The position numbers and the translations under genes are program-made. The notes under the pieces are model-generated. The model ran no database searches. It was not told the origin of the DNA and saw only the letters and a list, made by a program, of their open reading frames with translations. From SHWB01 sp050246875 (GTDB taxonomy: Bacteria > Pseudomonadota > Alphaproteobacteria > UBA6615), in NCBI GenBank assembly GCA_050246875.1, contig JBFWVF010000009.1, positions 124,001 through 188,000 on the forward strand: DNA of 64,000 nucleotides, read 5' to 3'. The first letter of the stretch is position 1. Each line of letters starts with the position of its first letter. This document shows positions 17,649 through 27,381 of the stretch, one piece after another.

Positions 17649-18914
17649 ATGAATGCGCGGGATTCGTTGAGCGGCGCCGGGATGCGGCGACGGTGTGCGA
17701 TGCTGGCGGCGGCGCTCGCCGCGGCGGTCGTACTGAGCGGTTGCGAAACGATGGGCGACGTCGGCAGCGCGCTCGACCCGACCGACTGGTTCGAGGACGA
17801 CACGCCGGCAACGCAGACTCGTGCGCAGGCCGACATGCGGAATCGCGCGGAGATCGAAGCCGCCCGGGCCCGCGACCAGCGCACGCCCGACGTAACGACC
17901 GTGCCGCAGCGGCCGCCGGCCTCCACGCCGGCGAGTACCCGCTCCCGCGTCACCGAGGGCCTCGTCGCCGATCGCGACAATGCCCGCTACACCGACGACG
18001 CCATCCGCCTGCAGAACATTCCCGTGGCCGGCCAGCCGGCGCCGCAACAGGCCGCGGCGCCGCCGCCGCCCGCGCCGGCCCCGATGCCGCAGACCACGGC
18101 CCGGACAGCCCCGCCGGCCCCGCCGCCGCCGCCGGCAGCCACAACGCCCGTCCCGGCGCCGCCGGCCCCGGCCGCGATGCAGCCGGCGGTCCCCGCCGCA
18201 CAGCAGGCCGCCGCCGTGCAGGCCCGGCCGGCGCCGCCGGTGCCACAGCTTCCCGGCCGCACCATCGAGGGGCAGCCGGTACCGAGCCCGGGCGATCCCG
18301 GCGTGCAGCAGATGGCGGCCCGGCCGAGTGTCCCGGCGACCCCGGCACCCCCGGCGCGGCCGGCGACCCCGACTGCGCCGATGGCCGCTCCGGCGCCGGC
18401 TCCCATGACGGCGCCGATGCCGACGCCGGCCCCTATGGCCGCACCGGCGCCAGCGCCCGCACCGATGGCGGCACCGGCGCCGCAGCAGATGGCTGCACTG
18501 CCGCAGCTGAATGTCCGGCCCTCGGCGGCGCGTGCAACGGCGCGCGCCGTTCCGGCCGGTCCGCAGCAGGTCGCGGTGATCCAGTTCGCCGACAATTCGG
18601 CGAAGCTTGATGCCAATGATCGCAACGTCTTGCGGCAGGTTGCTGAACTGCAACGTCAGACCGGATCGAGTGTCCGCATCGTCGGCCACGCGTCGAGCCG
18701 GACACGGCAGCTTGCCGATCCGCGTCACCAGCAGGCCAATCTCGCCATGTCGCAGCGCCGCGCCACCGCCGTGGCCCAGGCGCTGTTCGAGATGGGCGTG
18801 ACGGCGCAGGTCGTGCAGATCGAGGCGGCGGCTGATTCCCAGCCGCTGTATTCGGAGGCGATGCCGAACGGCGAGGCCGGAAACCGGCGCGCGGAAGTCT
18901 TCCTCGTCCGCTAG
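17649..18914 (+). CDS. OmpA-family peptidoglycan-associated lipoprotein with Pro/Ala-rich linker
   Basis: The 421-residue protein has a lipoprotein signal (AAAVVLSGC, Cys32). A very long low-complexity linker of Pro, Ala and Gln with repeated PMAAPAP units follows (about residues 130-300). The C-terminal OmpA/MotB-like domain has VAVIQFADNSAKLDANDRNVLRQV, RIVGHASSRTR and NLAMSQRRATAVAQALF. It would anchor the outer membrane and bind peptidoglycan across the periplasm, with the linker spanning the gap. The ATG at 17649 is preceded by GGAGG; the longer frame from 17547 is not supported. It is divergent from phaC. Confidence 0.88.
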   Translation: MNARDSLSGAGMRRRCAMLAAALAAAVVLSGCETMGDVGSALDPTDWFEDDTPATQTRAQADMRNRAEIEAARARDQRTPDVTTVPQRPPASTPASTRSRVTEGLVADRDNARYTDDAIRLQNIPVAGQPAPQQAAAPPPPAPAPMPQTTARTAPPAPPPPPAATTPVPAPPAPAAMQPAVPAAQQAAAVQARPAPPVPQLPGRTIEGQPVPSPGDPGVQQMAARPSVPATPAPPARPATPTAPMAAPAPAPMTAPMPTPAPMAAPAPAPAPMAAPAPQQMAALPQLNVRPSAARATARAVPAGPQQVAVIQFADNSAKLDANDRNVLRQVAELQRQTGSSVRIVGHASSRTRQLADPRHQQANLAMSQRRATAVAQALFEMGVTAQVVQIEAAADSQPLYSEAMPNGEAGNRRAEVFLVR

Positions 18915-19109
18915 CGCGGCCGCCCCGCGAGGGCGGTCGTCGCCATAGTTTGCTCTCGCCAGATGCGGCGCGCGTGGGCTAAAGAGCGCGCGTCGCCGAA
19001 GAGTGCCGCAAGGGTCCGCGGCCGTCGCATTTCCGCCACCGGATCATGCGATACCGAGGCGACGAGCGGCGCGATCGGCGCGCCTCCAGAGTGGCCCCGG
19101 ACAGCACCC

Positions 19110-20335
<1,226 letters not shown>

Positions 20336-20339
<4 letters not shown>

Positions 20340-21628
20340 GCGCGCCCCTGACGATTGCCGTCGCCGGCCTCGGCACGGTCGGCGCGGGCCTCCTGCGTCT
20401 GCTGCGCGAGCAGGCGGACGTGCTGGCGCGCCGTGCCGGCCGGCCGCTGCAGGTCGTCGCCGTGTCGGCGCGCAATCGCAGCACCGATCGCGGCGTCGAT
20501 CTGTCGGGGGTGGCGTGGTTCGACGACGCCGTGGCGATGGCGCGCACGGCGCCGGCCGAGGTGGTGGTCGAGCTGATCGGCGGCGAGGACGGGCCGGCCA
20601 AGGCGGTGGTCGAGACGGCGATCGGCGCCGGCCGGCACGTCGTCACGGCCAACAAGGCGATGCTGGCCGCCCATGGCACGGCGCTCGCCCGGGCGGCCGA
20701 GGCGGCGGGGACGGCACTGCATTTCGAGGCCGCCGTCGCCGGCGGCATCCCCATCGTCAAGGCGCTGCGCGAGGGGCTGGCCGGCAATCGCGTCAGCCGC
20801 CTCTACGGTATCCTCAACGGCACCTGCAATTACATCCTGACGACGATGCGCGAGACCGGCCGGCCCTTCGCCGACATTCTCGCCGACGCGCAGAAGATGG
20901 GCTACGCCGAAGCCGATCCGCGCATGGACATCGACGGCATCGACGCGGCGCAGAAGCTGGCCCTGCTGGCCAGCCTCGCCTTCGGCTCGGAGGTCGATCC
21001 GGGCGGCGTCCATACCGAAGGCATCCGTGCCATCACGCCGCTCGACATCGCTTATGCCGACGAACTCGGCTATCGCATCAAGCTGCTTGGCAACGCGCGG
21101 CTGACCGAGCGCGGCCTCGAGCAGCGCGTGCATCCCTGCATGGTCGCGGCCGACGCCGCCATCGCCCATGTCGACGGGGTATTCAACGCCGTCGTCGCCT
21201 CGGGCGACTTCGTCGACGACACGATGTACGAGGGCAGGGGGGCGGGAGCCGGCCCCACCGCGTCGGCGGTCTGCGCCGACATCGTCGATATCGCGCGCGG
21301 CCGCCGCACGCCGGCCTTCGGCATCCCGGCGGCGGAACTCGTCCGCCTGCCGCGCGCGCCGATGGAGCACCATGTCGGCGCCTGCTACGTGCGCCTGACC
21401 GTGCGTGACCGGCCAGGCGTGCTGGCCGATGTCGCCGCCGCCTTCCGCGACGAGGCGGTGTCGATCGAGGCCCTGCTGCAGCGCGCCCGCTCGCCGCACG
21501 AGGCCGTGCCCGTCGTGCTGACCACGCACGAATGCGAGGAGGGCGCCATGCAGCGTGCCCTCGCCCGCATCGCCGCGCTCGGCACGGTGGTCGAGCCGCC
21601 GATGATGATCCGTATCGAGCCGCTTTAG
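20336..21628 (+). CDS. hom: Homoserine dehydrogenase
   Basis: The 430-residue enzyme reduces aspartate semialdehyde to homoserine in the threonine/methionine pathway. It has the nucleotide-binding VAGLGTVGAGLL, AVAGGIPIVKALREGLAGN, LNGTCNYILTTM and DIDGIDAAQKLALLASLAFG. A C-terminal ACT domain (about 350-430, VRDRPGVLADVAAAF) implies feedback control by an amino acid, usually threonine. No ATG or GTG fits the conserved N-terminus. The start is a TTG at 20336 whose TTGA overlaps the alaC stop codon. Confidence 0.95.
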
Positions 21629-21683
21629 CGCGGCCTTCCCGACAGGTTAGACTCAGGTCCGGGGGCGCCTCCGGACGCACGCA

Positions 21684-22682
21684 ATGACGGACGGTAGAAC
21701 AATGGCCGACGACCAGCAGATCATGGACCGCAACCTCGCGCTCGAAGCCGTGCGCGTGTCCGAGGCGGCGGCGCTCGCCGCGTCGCGCTGGATGGGGCGC
21801 GGCGACGAGAAATCCGCCGACGCCGCGGCGGTCGACGCCATGCGCAAGGCACTCAACGGCATGGCCATCGACGGCACGGTGGTGATCGGCGAGGGCGAGC
21901 GTGACGAGGCGCCGATGCTCTACATCGGCGAGAAGGTCGGCTCGGGCGGACTCAAGCTCGACATCGCGCTCGACCCGCTGGAGGGCACAACCATCACCGC
22001 CAAGGGCGGCGCCAACGCGCTCGCCGTGCTGGCGTTCGCGCCCGACGGCGGTTTTCTCAACGCGCCCGACGTCTACATGGACAAGCTCGCGGTCGGTGGC
22101 GGCCTGCCGGCCGACCTGATCGACATCGACGCGACGCCGAAGAAGAATCTGCAGGCGCTGGCGAAGGCGAAGAAGGTCGATGTCGCCGACCTCGTCGTCT
22201 GCATCCTCGACCGCCCGCGTCACCAGGAGCTGATTGCCGCCGTCCGCGAGGCCGGCGCGCGTATCCAGCAGATTTCCGATGGCGATGTCGGCGGCGTCAT
22301 CGCCACCTCGCAGCCCGACAGCGGCATCGACATGTACATCGGTTCCGGTGGCGCCCCCGAGGGCGTGCTGGCGGCGGCGGCACTGCAGTGCATCGGCGGC
22401 CAGATGCAGGGTCGCTTGCTGTTCCGCAACGACGACGAGAAGGGCCGCGCCCGCCGCATGGGCATCACCGACCTCAACAGGGTCTACACCCTGGAGACGC
22501 TGGCCCATGGCGACGTGATGTTCGCCGCCACCGGCGTCACCGACGGCGCCATGCTGAAGGGCGTGCGCCGCTGGGCCACCGGCGGCTCGACGCACTCGAT
22601 CGTCATGCGCTCCAAGACCGGCACCGTGCGCGAGGTCATCACCCGCCACAACTTCACGCGCAAGACCGGCTTCGAGCACTGA
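21684..22682 (+). CDS. glpX: Class II fructose-1,6-bisphosphatase
   Basis: The 332-residue protein hydrolyses fructose-1,6-bisphosphate in gluconeogenesis. It contains MDRNLALEAVRVSEAAALAAS, the metal/phosphate motifs VIGEGERDEAPMLYIGE and IALDPLEGTT, and QPDSGIDMYIGSGGAPEGVLAA. It follows hom by 55 bp, the usual alphaproteobacterial order. Two in-frame ATGs (21684, and 21702 giving MADDQQ) are possible, and neither has a clear ribosome-binding site. Confidence 0.95.
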   Translation: MTDGRTMADDQQIMDRNLALEAVRVSEAAALAASRWMGRGDEKSADAAAVDAMRKALNGMAIDGTVVIGEGERDEAPMLYIGEKVGSGGLKLDIALDPLEGTTITAKGGANALAVLAFAPDGGFLNAPDVYMDKLAVGGGLPADLIDIDATPKKNLQALAKAKKVDVADLVVCILDRPRHQELIAAVREAGARIQQISDGDVGGVIATSQPDSGIDMYIGSGGAPEGVLAAAALQCIGGQMQGRLLFRNDDEKGRARRMGITDLNRVYTLETLAHGDVMFAATGVTDGAMLKGVRRWATGGSTHSIVMRSKTGTVREVITRHNFTRKTGFEH

Positions 22683-22784
22683 GACGGCGCCCGGCGGCCG
22701 CCGGAAAAGGCGCTGTTCCGGGCCGCCGGGTCGCACCGGACGCAACGACGGGGCAGGCTGCCGCGGTCCAACCGGGAGATGCCC

Positions 22785-23885
22785 ATGCGGCTCGGCTTCT
22801 TCACCCAGCCTGTCCATCCGCCGAAGCGGAACTACCGCGAGGTGCTGCTGGAGGACCGCGCGGCCTTCCTGCTGGCCGACGAGCTGGGCTACCGCGAGGG
22901 CTTCGTCGGCGAGCACTTCACCGACACGGCCGAGCCGATCACCTCCTGCGTCGCCTTCATCGCCTCGCTGGCCTTCGCGGCGAAGCGCATCACCTTCGGC
23001 ACCGGCGTCGTCAACCTGCCGAGCTACCATCCGGTGACGGTGGCCGGGCAGGTGGCGATGCTCGACACGCTGCTCGACGGGCGCCTCATCTTCGGCATCG
23101 GGCCTGGCGGCCTGCCGTCCGACGTCGAGGTCTTCGGCAACCTCGACCTCGACCGCAACGCCAAGATGGTCGAGTGCCTCGAGATGATCCTCGCCGTGTG
23201 GAACGGCGAGCCGCCCTATGATCTCAAGGGCCAGTTCTACGAGGGCAGCACGGCGCGCACGCTGTTCGCCGAGATCGGTCAGGGCGTCTGCCCGAAGCCC
23301 CTGCAACTGCCGCATCCGCCGATCGTGGTGACCGCGGTCAACCCGGACTCGGCCGGCATCACGGCGGCGGCGCAACGCGGCTGGAACCCGATTTCGTCGA
23401 ACTACGTGCAGGCGCACTGGGTGGCGACGCACGGGCCGCGCTACCTCGCCGGCCTGCGCGCGGCGGGGAAGCCGGAGACGCTTGCCGGCTGGCGCATCGC
23501 CAAGAGCATCTTCGTCGCCGACGACGAGGCGACGGCGCGGCACTACGCGAAGAGTGCCGACGGGCCCTACGGCTTCTACTTCCGCAACATCATGGCCAAG
23601 CTGACGCGCAACGGCCGGCCGTTTCTTTTCAAGAGCCGGCCCGACCAGCGCGACGAGGACGTGTCGCTGGAGCATTCGCTGGAGACGCAGGTCATCGCCG
23701 GCACGGTCGACAGCGTCGTCGACCAGCTTCTTGCCTTCCGCGAGCAGGTCGGCCCGTTCGGCACCCTGATGTACACGGGCCACGACTGGGCCGACGCCGC
23801 GCTGTCGCGCCGCTCGATGCAGTTGATGGCCGAGCAGGTGATGCCGCGCCTCAACGCCGCCATCGGCGAGAGCGACGCCGACTGA
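22785..23885 (+). CDS. LLM class flavin-dependent oxidoreductase
   Basis: The 366-residue TIM-barrel protein is a luciferase-like monooxygenase family member using reduced FMN or F420-type flavin. It has LGFFTQPVHPP, GYREGFVGEHFTDTAEPI, ITFGTGVVNLPSYHPVTVAGQVAMLD and FGIGPGGLPSDVEVFG. The substrate is unknown; relatives desulfurise or oxidise heterocycles and esters. Of two close ATGs the second (22785) is preferred because GGGAG sits 6 nt before it. The gene separates glpX from recJ, which are often neighbours in related genomes. Confidence 0.87.
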   Translation: MRLGFFTQPVHPPKRNYREVLLEDRAAFLLADELGYREGFVGEHFTDTAEPITSCVAFIASLAFAAKRITFGTGVVNLPSYHPVTVAGQVAMLDTLLDGRLIFGIGPGGLPSDVEVFGNLDLDRNAKMVECLEMILAVWNGEPPYDLKGQFYEGSTARTLFAEIGQGVCPKPLQLPHPPIVVTAVNPDSAGITAAAQRGWNPISSNYVQAHWVATHGPRYLAGLRAAGKPETLAGWRIAKSIFVADDEATARHYAKSADGPYGFYFRNIMAKLTRNGRPFLFKSRPDQRDEDVSLEHSLETQVIAGTVDSVVDQLLAFREQVGPFGTLMYTGHDWADAALSRRSMQLMAEQVMPRLNAAIGESDAD

Positions 23886-23900
23886 GCCGGCCCGGAATCG

Positions 23901-23935
23901 AACCGGCCCTTCCCGGTGGGGGGGAAGGGCCGGTT
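23901..23935. terminator. Stem-loop between convergent LLM and csbD genes
   Basis: A perfect inverted repeat of 14 bp (AACCGGCCCTTCCC and its complement) with a 7 nt loop lies between the two converging genes. It has no long T-run on either side, so it is a probable bidirectional terminator or RNA-stabilising hairpin. Confidence 0.5.
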
Positions 23936-24007
23936 ATCCCGGCATCGCTCCACCTGGCCGGTGCGACACCGAGGATCGGGTGGCCGGAGCCGCGCTCCGG
24001 CGGATGT

Positions 24008-24205
24008 CTAGAGCGTCGAGGCCCAGGTGTTGACGCGCCGCTCGGCCTCCTCGCGCGCGATGCCGTAGCGCTCCTGGACGCGGCCGACGAGTTTCTCGCG
24101 CTCGCCGGCGACCCTGTCGACCTCGTCGTCGGTCAGGTTGCCCCACTGCTTGCGGACCTCGCCCTTGACCTGCTTCCAGTTGCCCTTGATCTGATCCCAG
24201 TTCAT
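24008..24205 (-). CDS. CsbD family stress protein
   Basis: The 65-residue protein is a textbook CsbD: NWDQIKGNWKQVKGEVRKQWG, LTDDEVDRVAGEREKLVGRVQERYG and EEAERRVNTW. CsbD proteins are abundant, flexible, stress-induced proteins with no known enzymatic activity. The start was set at MNWDQ, dropping a longer unconserved leader. An EcfG-type promoter lies about 40 nt upstream, which fits general-stress control. It is divergent from the DUF1328 gene. Confidence 0.92.
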   Translation of the reverse strand: MNWDQIKGNWKQVKGEVRKQWGNLTDDEVDRVAGEREKLVGRVQERYGIAREEAERRVNTWASTL

Positions 24206-24245
24206 TGCCTGCCGTCCGTCTGCGTGATGCGACCGGACTCCCGAA

Positions 24246-24270
24246 ACGCGGCAGGCAGGGATTGGTTCCA
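24246..24270 (-). promoter_or_regulatory. EcfG-type (general stress) promoter of csbD
   Basis: Read on the minus strand, GGAAC (24266-24270) is followed after 16 nt by CGTT (24246-24249). This is an exact match to the alphaproteobacterial EcfG sigma-factor consensus, about 40 nt before the csbD start codon. Confidence 0.7.
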
Positions 24271-24304
24271 TCGCTCCGCGCGCGCCGGCCGGCCCGCCGG
24301 TTAT

Positions 24305-24330
24305 GGAACTTTCGTGACAACCCGGGTGTT
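24305..24330 (+). promoter_or_regulatory. EcfG-type (general stress) promoter of the DUF1328 gene
   Basis: GGAAC (24305-24309) is followed after 17 nt by TGTT (24327-24330), close to the EcfG consensus GGAAC-N16/17-cGTT. It lies about 33 nt before the start codon and faces away from the csbD promoter. Confidence 0.6.
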
Positions 24331-24363
24331 GCCTGTCCGTCGTTCATCACGAAGGAGGCCGGC

Positions 24364-24540
24364 ATGCTCTCGTGGGCAATCGGCTTTTTCATCATCGCGC
24401 TGATCGCTGCCTTCCTGGGCTTCGGTGGCCTGGCGTCGGCGGCATCGGGCATCGCGCAGATCCTGTTCTTCCTGTTCCTGATCGCCTTCGCGATCTCGCT
24501 GGTCATCCACGTGGTGCGCGGCCGCGCGCCGCCGGTCTAG
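24364..24540 (+). CDS. DUF1328 small membrane protein
   Basis: The 58-residue protein has two transmembrane helices and the DUF1328/YtjA pattern LSWAIGFFIIALIAAFLGFGGLA, then AASGIAQILFFLFLIAFAISLV, ending in a short basic tail. Members are small inner-membrane proteins of unknown function, often under stress control. GAAGGAGG precedes the ATG. The paired EcfG-type promoters suggest it is induced together with csbD. Confidence 0.9.
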   Translation: MLSWAIGFFIIALIAAFLGFGGLASAASGIAQILFFLFLIAFAISLVIHVVRGRAPPV

Positions 24541-24632
24541 GCCGACAGCTTGCCGATCGCCGGCCCCACGGGCGGGGCCGGCGGCGGTTTCCCACAGGCG
24601 GCCGAATCGGGGCCGGCGGGCACCATTGCCGC

Positions 24633-26417
24633 ATGGCTCTGGCGGACCTGCGGGACGATGGCGCGGTGCTGGGCGTCGAACGGTCGCTGACCGGACGGCG
24701 CTGGCGGCCGCGCGGTGGCGACGCGCGGACGGCCCTGATGCTGGCCCAGCGTCTCGGCGTGCCCGAAGCCGTGGCCCGTGTCCTCGCTGCCCGCGGCATC
24801 GATGCCGATGCCGCCCCTGCCTTCCTCGATCCCCGCCTGCGCGACGCGCTGCCCGATCCCGGCCGGCTGGCCGGCATGGAGCAGGCCGCGGCGCGCCTCG
24901 CGGCGGCCGTGGCGGAGGGCGAGCCGATCGCCCTGTTCGGCGACTACGACGTCGACGGCGCGACCGGCACGGCGCTGCTGGCGCGGACCTTCGCGGCACT
25001 GGGCGTGCCGGTCCGCGTCTACATTCCCGACCGCATGACCGAGGGCTACGGCCCGACCGCGCCGGCCCTGCTGCGGCTGGCCGCCGAGGGCATCCGCGTG
25101 GTCGTCACCATCGACTGCGGCATCGTCGCCTTCGACGCGCTGGCGGCGGCCGCCGACGCCGGCCTCGCGGTCGTCGTGGTCGACCATCACGCCGCCGAGC
25201 CGCGCCTGCCGCCCGCCGCCGCCGTGGTCAACCCGAACCGCCTCGACGACAGCAGCGGCCAGGGCATGCTGGCGGCGGTCGGCGTCGCCTTCCTCGTCGC
25301 CATCGCCCTGGTGCGGAACCTGCGCGACGCCGGCTGGTTCGCCGGGCGTCCCGAGCCCGACCTGATGGATCTGCTCGACCTCGTGGCGCTGGGCACGGTG
25401 TGCGACATGGTCCCGCTGACCGGCGTCAACCGCGCGCTGGTGGCGCAGGGCCTCAAGGTGATGGCGCGGCGGCGCAACATCGGCCTCGCCGCGCTGGCCG
25501 ATGTGGCGCGCATCGCCGAGCGTCCGGGCACGTTCCACGCCGGCTTCCTGCTCGGGCCGCGCATCAATGCCGGCGGCCGGGTCGGCGACGCCTCGCTCGG
25601 CGCCAACCTGCTGATGACGCGCGACCCTGCCGAGGCCGGACGCATCGCCGAACGCCTTGACGCGCTGAACGCCGAGCGGCGCGAGATCGAGGCGGCCGTC
25701 TTCGCCGAGGCGCTGGCGCAGGCCGAGGCGCTGCCGGCCGACGCGCCGCTGGTGCTCGCCGCCGGCGACGGCTGGCATGCCGGCGTCGTCGGCATCGTCG
25801 CCGGCCGCCTCAAGGAGCGCTTCCATCGCCCGGCCGTGGTGATCGCCCTGGACGGGGAGGAGGGCAAGGGGTCGGGCCGCTCGGTCGACGGCGTCGATCT
25901 CGGCGCCGCCTTCATCGCCGCGCGCCAGGCCGGCCTGCTGCTGGCTGGCGGCGGCCACCGCATGGCGGCGGGGCTGACGGTCGCCCGCGACCGTCTGCCC
26001 GAGCTGACGGCCTTCCTGACCGACCGTGTCGGCGACGCGGCGCGCAGCTCCGGCCTCGCGCCGTCGATCGGCATCGACTGGTCGCTGTCGCTCTCCGCCG
26101 TGGGGCCCGACCTCGCCGCCGCGCTGGACCGCCTCGCGCCCTACGGCAACGGCAACCCCGAGCCGCGCTTCGCCATCGGCGGCGTGCGCGTGGCCGACGC
26201 CGCGCTGGTCGGCGAGGACCATGTCCGCACCGTGCTGGCGGACGCCTCCGGCGCCCGCGTCAAGGCGATGGCCTTCCGCGCCGCCGGCACGCCGCTCGGC
26301 CAGGCGCTGCTCGCAAGGGACGGTGCGCCGCTGCATGTCGCCGGCAAGCTGCGGACCTCGAACTGGCAGGGCCGCGAGCGCGTCGAACTGGCGCTCGACG
26401 ACGCCGCCCGGCCGTAG
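24633..26417 (+). CDS. recJ: Single-stranded-DNA-specific 5'-3' exonuclease RecJ
   Basis: The 594-residue nuclease acts in recombination and mismatch repair. It shows the DHH phosphoesterase motifs FGDYDVDGATGTALL, TIDCGI and VVVDHHAAEPRLP, then ALGTVCDMVPL. The DHHA1 motif is GGGHRMAAGLTV, and a C-terminal OB-like region contains LAPYGNGNPEPRFAI. Manganese or magnesium is bound by the Asp/His clusters. The start is placed at MALADLRDDG. It is the usual downstream partner of glpX, here separated by three inserted genes. Confidence 0.96.
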   Translation: MALADLRDDGAVLGVERSLTGRRWRPRGGDARTALMLAQRLGVPEAVARVLAARGIDADAAPAFLDPRLRDALPDPGRLAGMEQAAARLAAAVAEGEPIALFGDYDVDGATGTALLARTFAALGVPVRVYIPDRMTEGYGPTAPALLRLAAEGIRVVVTIDCGIVAFDALAAAADAGLAVVVVDHHAAEPRLPPAAAVVNPNRLDDSSGQGMLAAVGVAFLVAIALVRNLRDAGWFAGRPEPDLMDLLDLVALGTVCDMVPLTGVNRALVAQGLKVMARRRNIGLAALADVARIAERPGTFHAGFLLGPRINAGGRVGDASLGANLLMTRDPAEAGRIAERLDALNAERREIEAAVFAEALAQAEALPADAPLVLAAGDGWHAGVVGIVAGRLKERFHRPAVVIALDGEEGKGSGRSVDGVDLGAAFIAARQAGLLLAGGGHRMAAGLTVARDRLPELTAFLTDRVGDAARSSGLAPSIGIDWSLSLSAVGPDLAAALDRLAPYGNGNPEPRFAIGGVRVADAALVGEDHVRTVLADASGARVKAMAFRAAGTPLGQALLARDGAPLHVAGKLRTSNWQGRERVELALDDAARP

Positions 26418-26477
26418 GTCCTGAATCTCCCGCTATTCGGACATACGGGAATCGGGTGGCTTCTCTTCGTTTTAGAG

Positions 26478-26505
26478 TTGTAGAATAAAGTGCGATCGCT
26501 ATAGT
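26478..26505 (+). promoter_or_regulatory. Candidate promoter of the two-lipoprotein island
   Basis: TTGTAG (26478-26483), a 16 nt spacer and TATAGT (26500-26505) lie in an AT-rich stretch about 110 nt upstream of the lipoprotein start. The match is moderate. Confidence 0.35.
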
Positions 26506-26615
26506 TGGGATGCCTGACTGCCGGGGGGACTGTCACGCACGCGCCGATTTGAGGCGTTTTCCGGTCAATTCGCCCAGATGATTCGACTGCCTGGCAAATA
26601 GCGGGGGAGGCGGGC

Positions 26616-27002
26616 ATGATCCGAATACTGTCGATCTGCGCAATTGTTCTACTTGGCGTCGGTGTCACAGGCTGTGGTCACCGTTCCAGTGCGGATGTTA
26701 CACCGCTTGCCGGCCCTCAAAGTGAAATTACAAAGAAAGACCCAGCCCTGATACTTGTGACCGAAGGAGATATTACGGATCGCAAGTATCTTTCCCTCGG
26801 CGACATTTCAGTTTCGGTCAGCAAGAATACGATTTTCGATTCCGACCCGACCCGAAAGCTTGTCGATGAAAAACTCAGGGAAGAAGCCGCCGCGCTAGGC
26901 GCAGACGCGGTCGTCTTCGCTCGATACGGGGCCGTCGGAATCACCTTGTTCAGCTGGGGGTCAATGGAGGGCAAGGGCCGTGCCGTTCAGTTCACGAAAT
27001 AG
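26616..27002 (+). CDS. Hypothetical lipoprotein, first of an AT-richer pair
   Basis: The 128-residue protein has a lipoprotein signal (AIVLLGVGVTGC, Cys at about 20). The mature part contains LVTEGDITDRKYLSLGDISV and LREEAAALGADAVVFARYGAV, a layout reminiscent of YbjQ-like or heavy-metal-binding-fold lipoproteins, but no family can be named safely. Codon choice is clearly more AT-rich than in its neighbours, suggesting transfer. GGGGGAGG precedes the ATG. It overlaps the next gene by 23 bp. Confidence 0.75.
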   Translation: MIRILSICAIVLLGVGVTGCGHRSSADVTPLAGPQSEITKKDPALILVTEGDITDRKYLSLGDISVSVSKNTIFDSDPTRKLVDEKLREEAAALGADAVVFARYGAVGITLFSWGSMEGKGRAVQFTK

Positions 27003-27381
27003 GGTCGCGATTACCCTGGCTGCCTCACTGCTCGGGGCGTGTTCGACAGCGGCGCCAAGCCTGCCGACCGACACGACCGGCACGAATCGTACCGCCGAAG
27101 TGGCGTTGAATGACTTCTCGGCATCGGACGTTCGGATGACCTGCACCGATATCCATGCCGAGAATACGCAACTGAAGAACGCGCGGGCGATGGCGACCAG
27201 TGCAATCGAAGCCAACCGTGGAAACAATCAGGCTGCTGGATATTTCGGAGCTCTGTTTCTCTTGCCGGCAATCGGGCTGAAGACCAACGAGGAAGAAAAG
27301 GCATTGCTCGAGAAGAGCCAGATGCGCCGGGATTCGTTGTCCAAGCTCGCCTACCTGAAGGGCTGTCCGCCCATCGACTAG
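26980..27381 (+). CDS. Hypothetical lipoprotein, second of the pair
   Basis: This 133-residue protein starts at a GTG inside the end of the preceding gene. Its lipoprotein signal is ITLAASLLGAC (Cys about 21). The mature part has DVRMTCTDIHAENTQLKNARAMA and a short hydrophobic segment GYFGALFLLPAIGL, then a charged helical stretch; the family is unknown. The pattern of a helix, a hydrophobic turn and a conserved Cys near the C-terminus (LKGCPPID) resembles small cell-envelope lipoproteins. The two lipoproteins probably form one unit. Its stop overlaps the end of the convergent amidohydrolase gene by 4 bp. Confidence 0.72.
   Translation: MPFSSRNRVAITLAASLLGACSTAAPSLPTDTTGTNRTAEVALNDFSASDVRMTCTDIHAENTQLKNARAMATSAIEANRGNNQAAGYFGALFLLPAIGLKTNEEEKALLEKSQMRRDSLSKLAYLKGCPPID

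Noticed and set aside
18040..18500. Pro/Ala-rich repeats as a separate repeat element or frameshift
   Set aside because: They stay in frame between the lipoprotein signal and the OmpA domain and form a natural periplasmic linker.
21183..23783. Long minus-strand open frame (866 codons)
   Set aside because: It is antisense to hom, glpX and the LLM gene and has the biased composition of a GC-rich shadow.
23875..23935. T-arm-like sequence (GGTTCGATTCC on the minus strand) suggesting a tRNA or tmRNA end
   Set aside because: No matching acceptor stem or D-arm exists, the putative anticodon loop lacks T33, and the sequence overlaps the end of the LLM gene and a hairpin.
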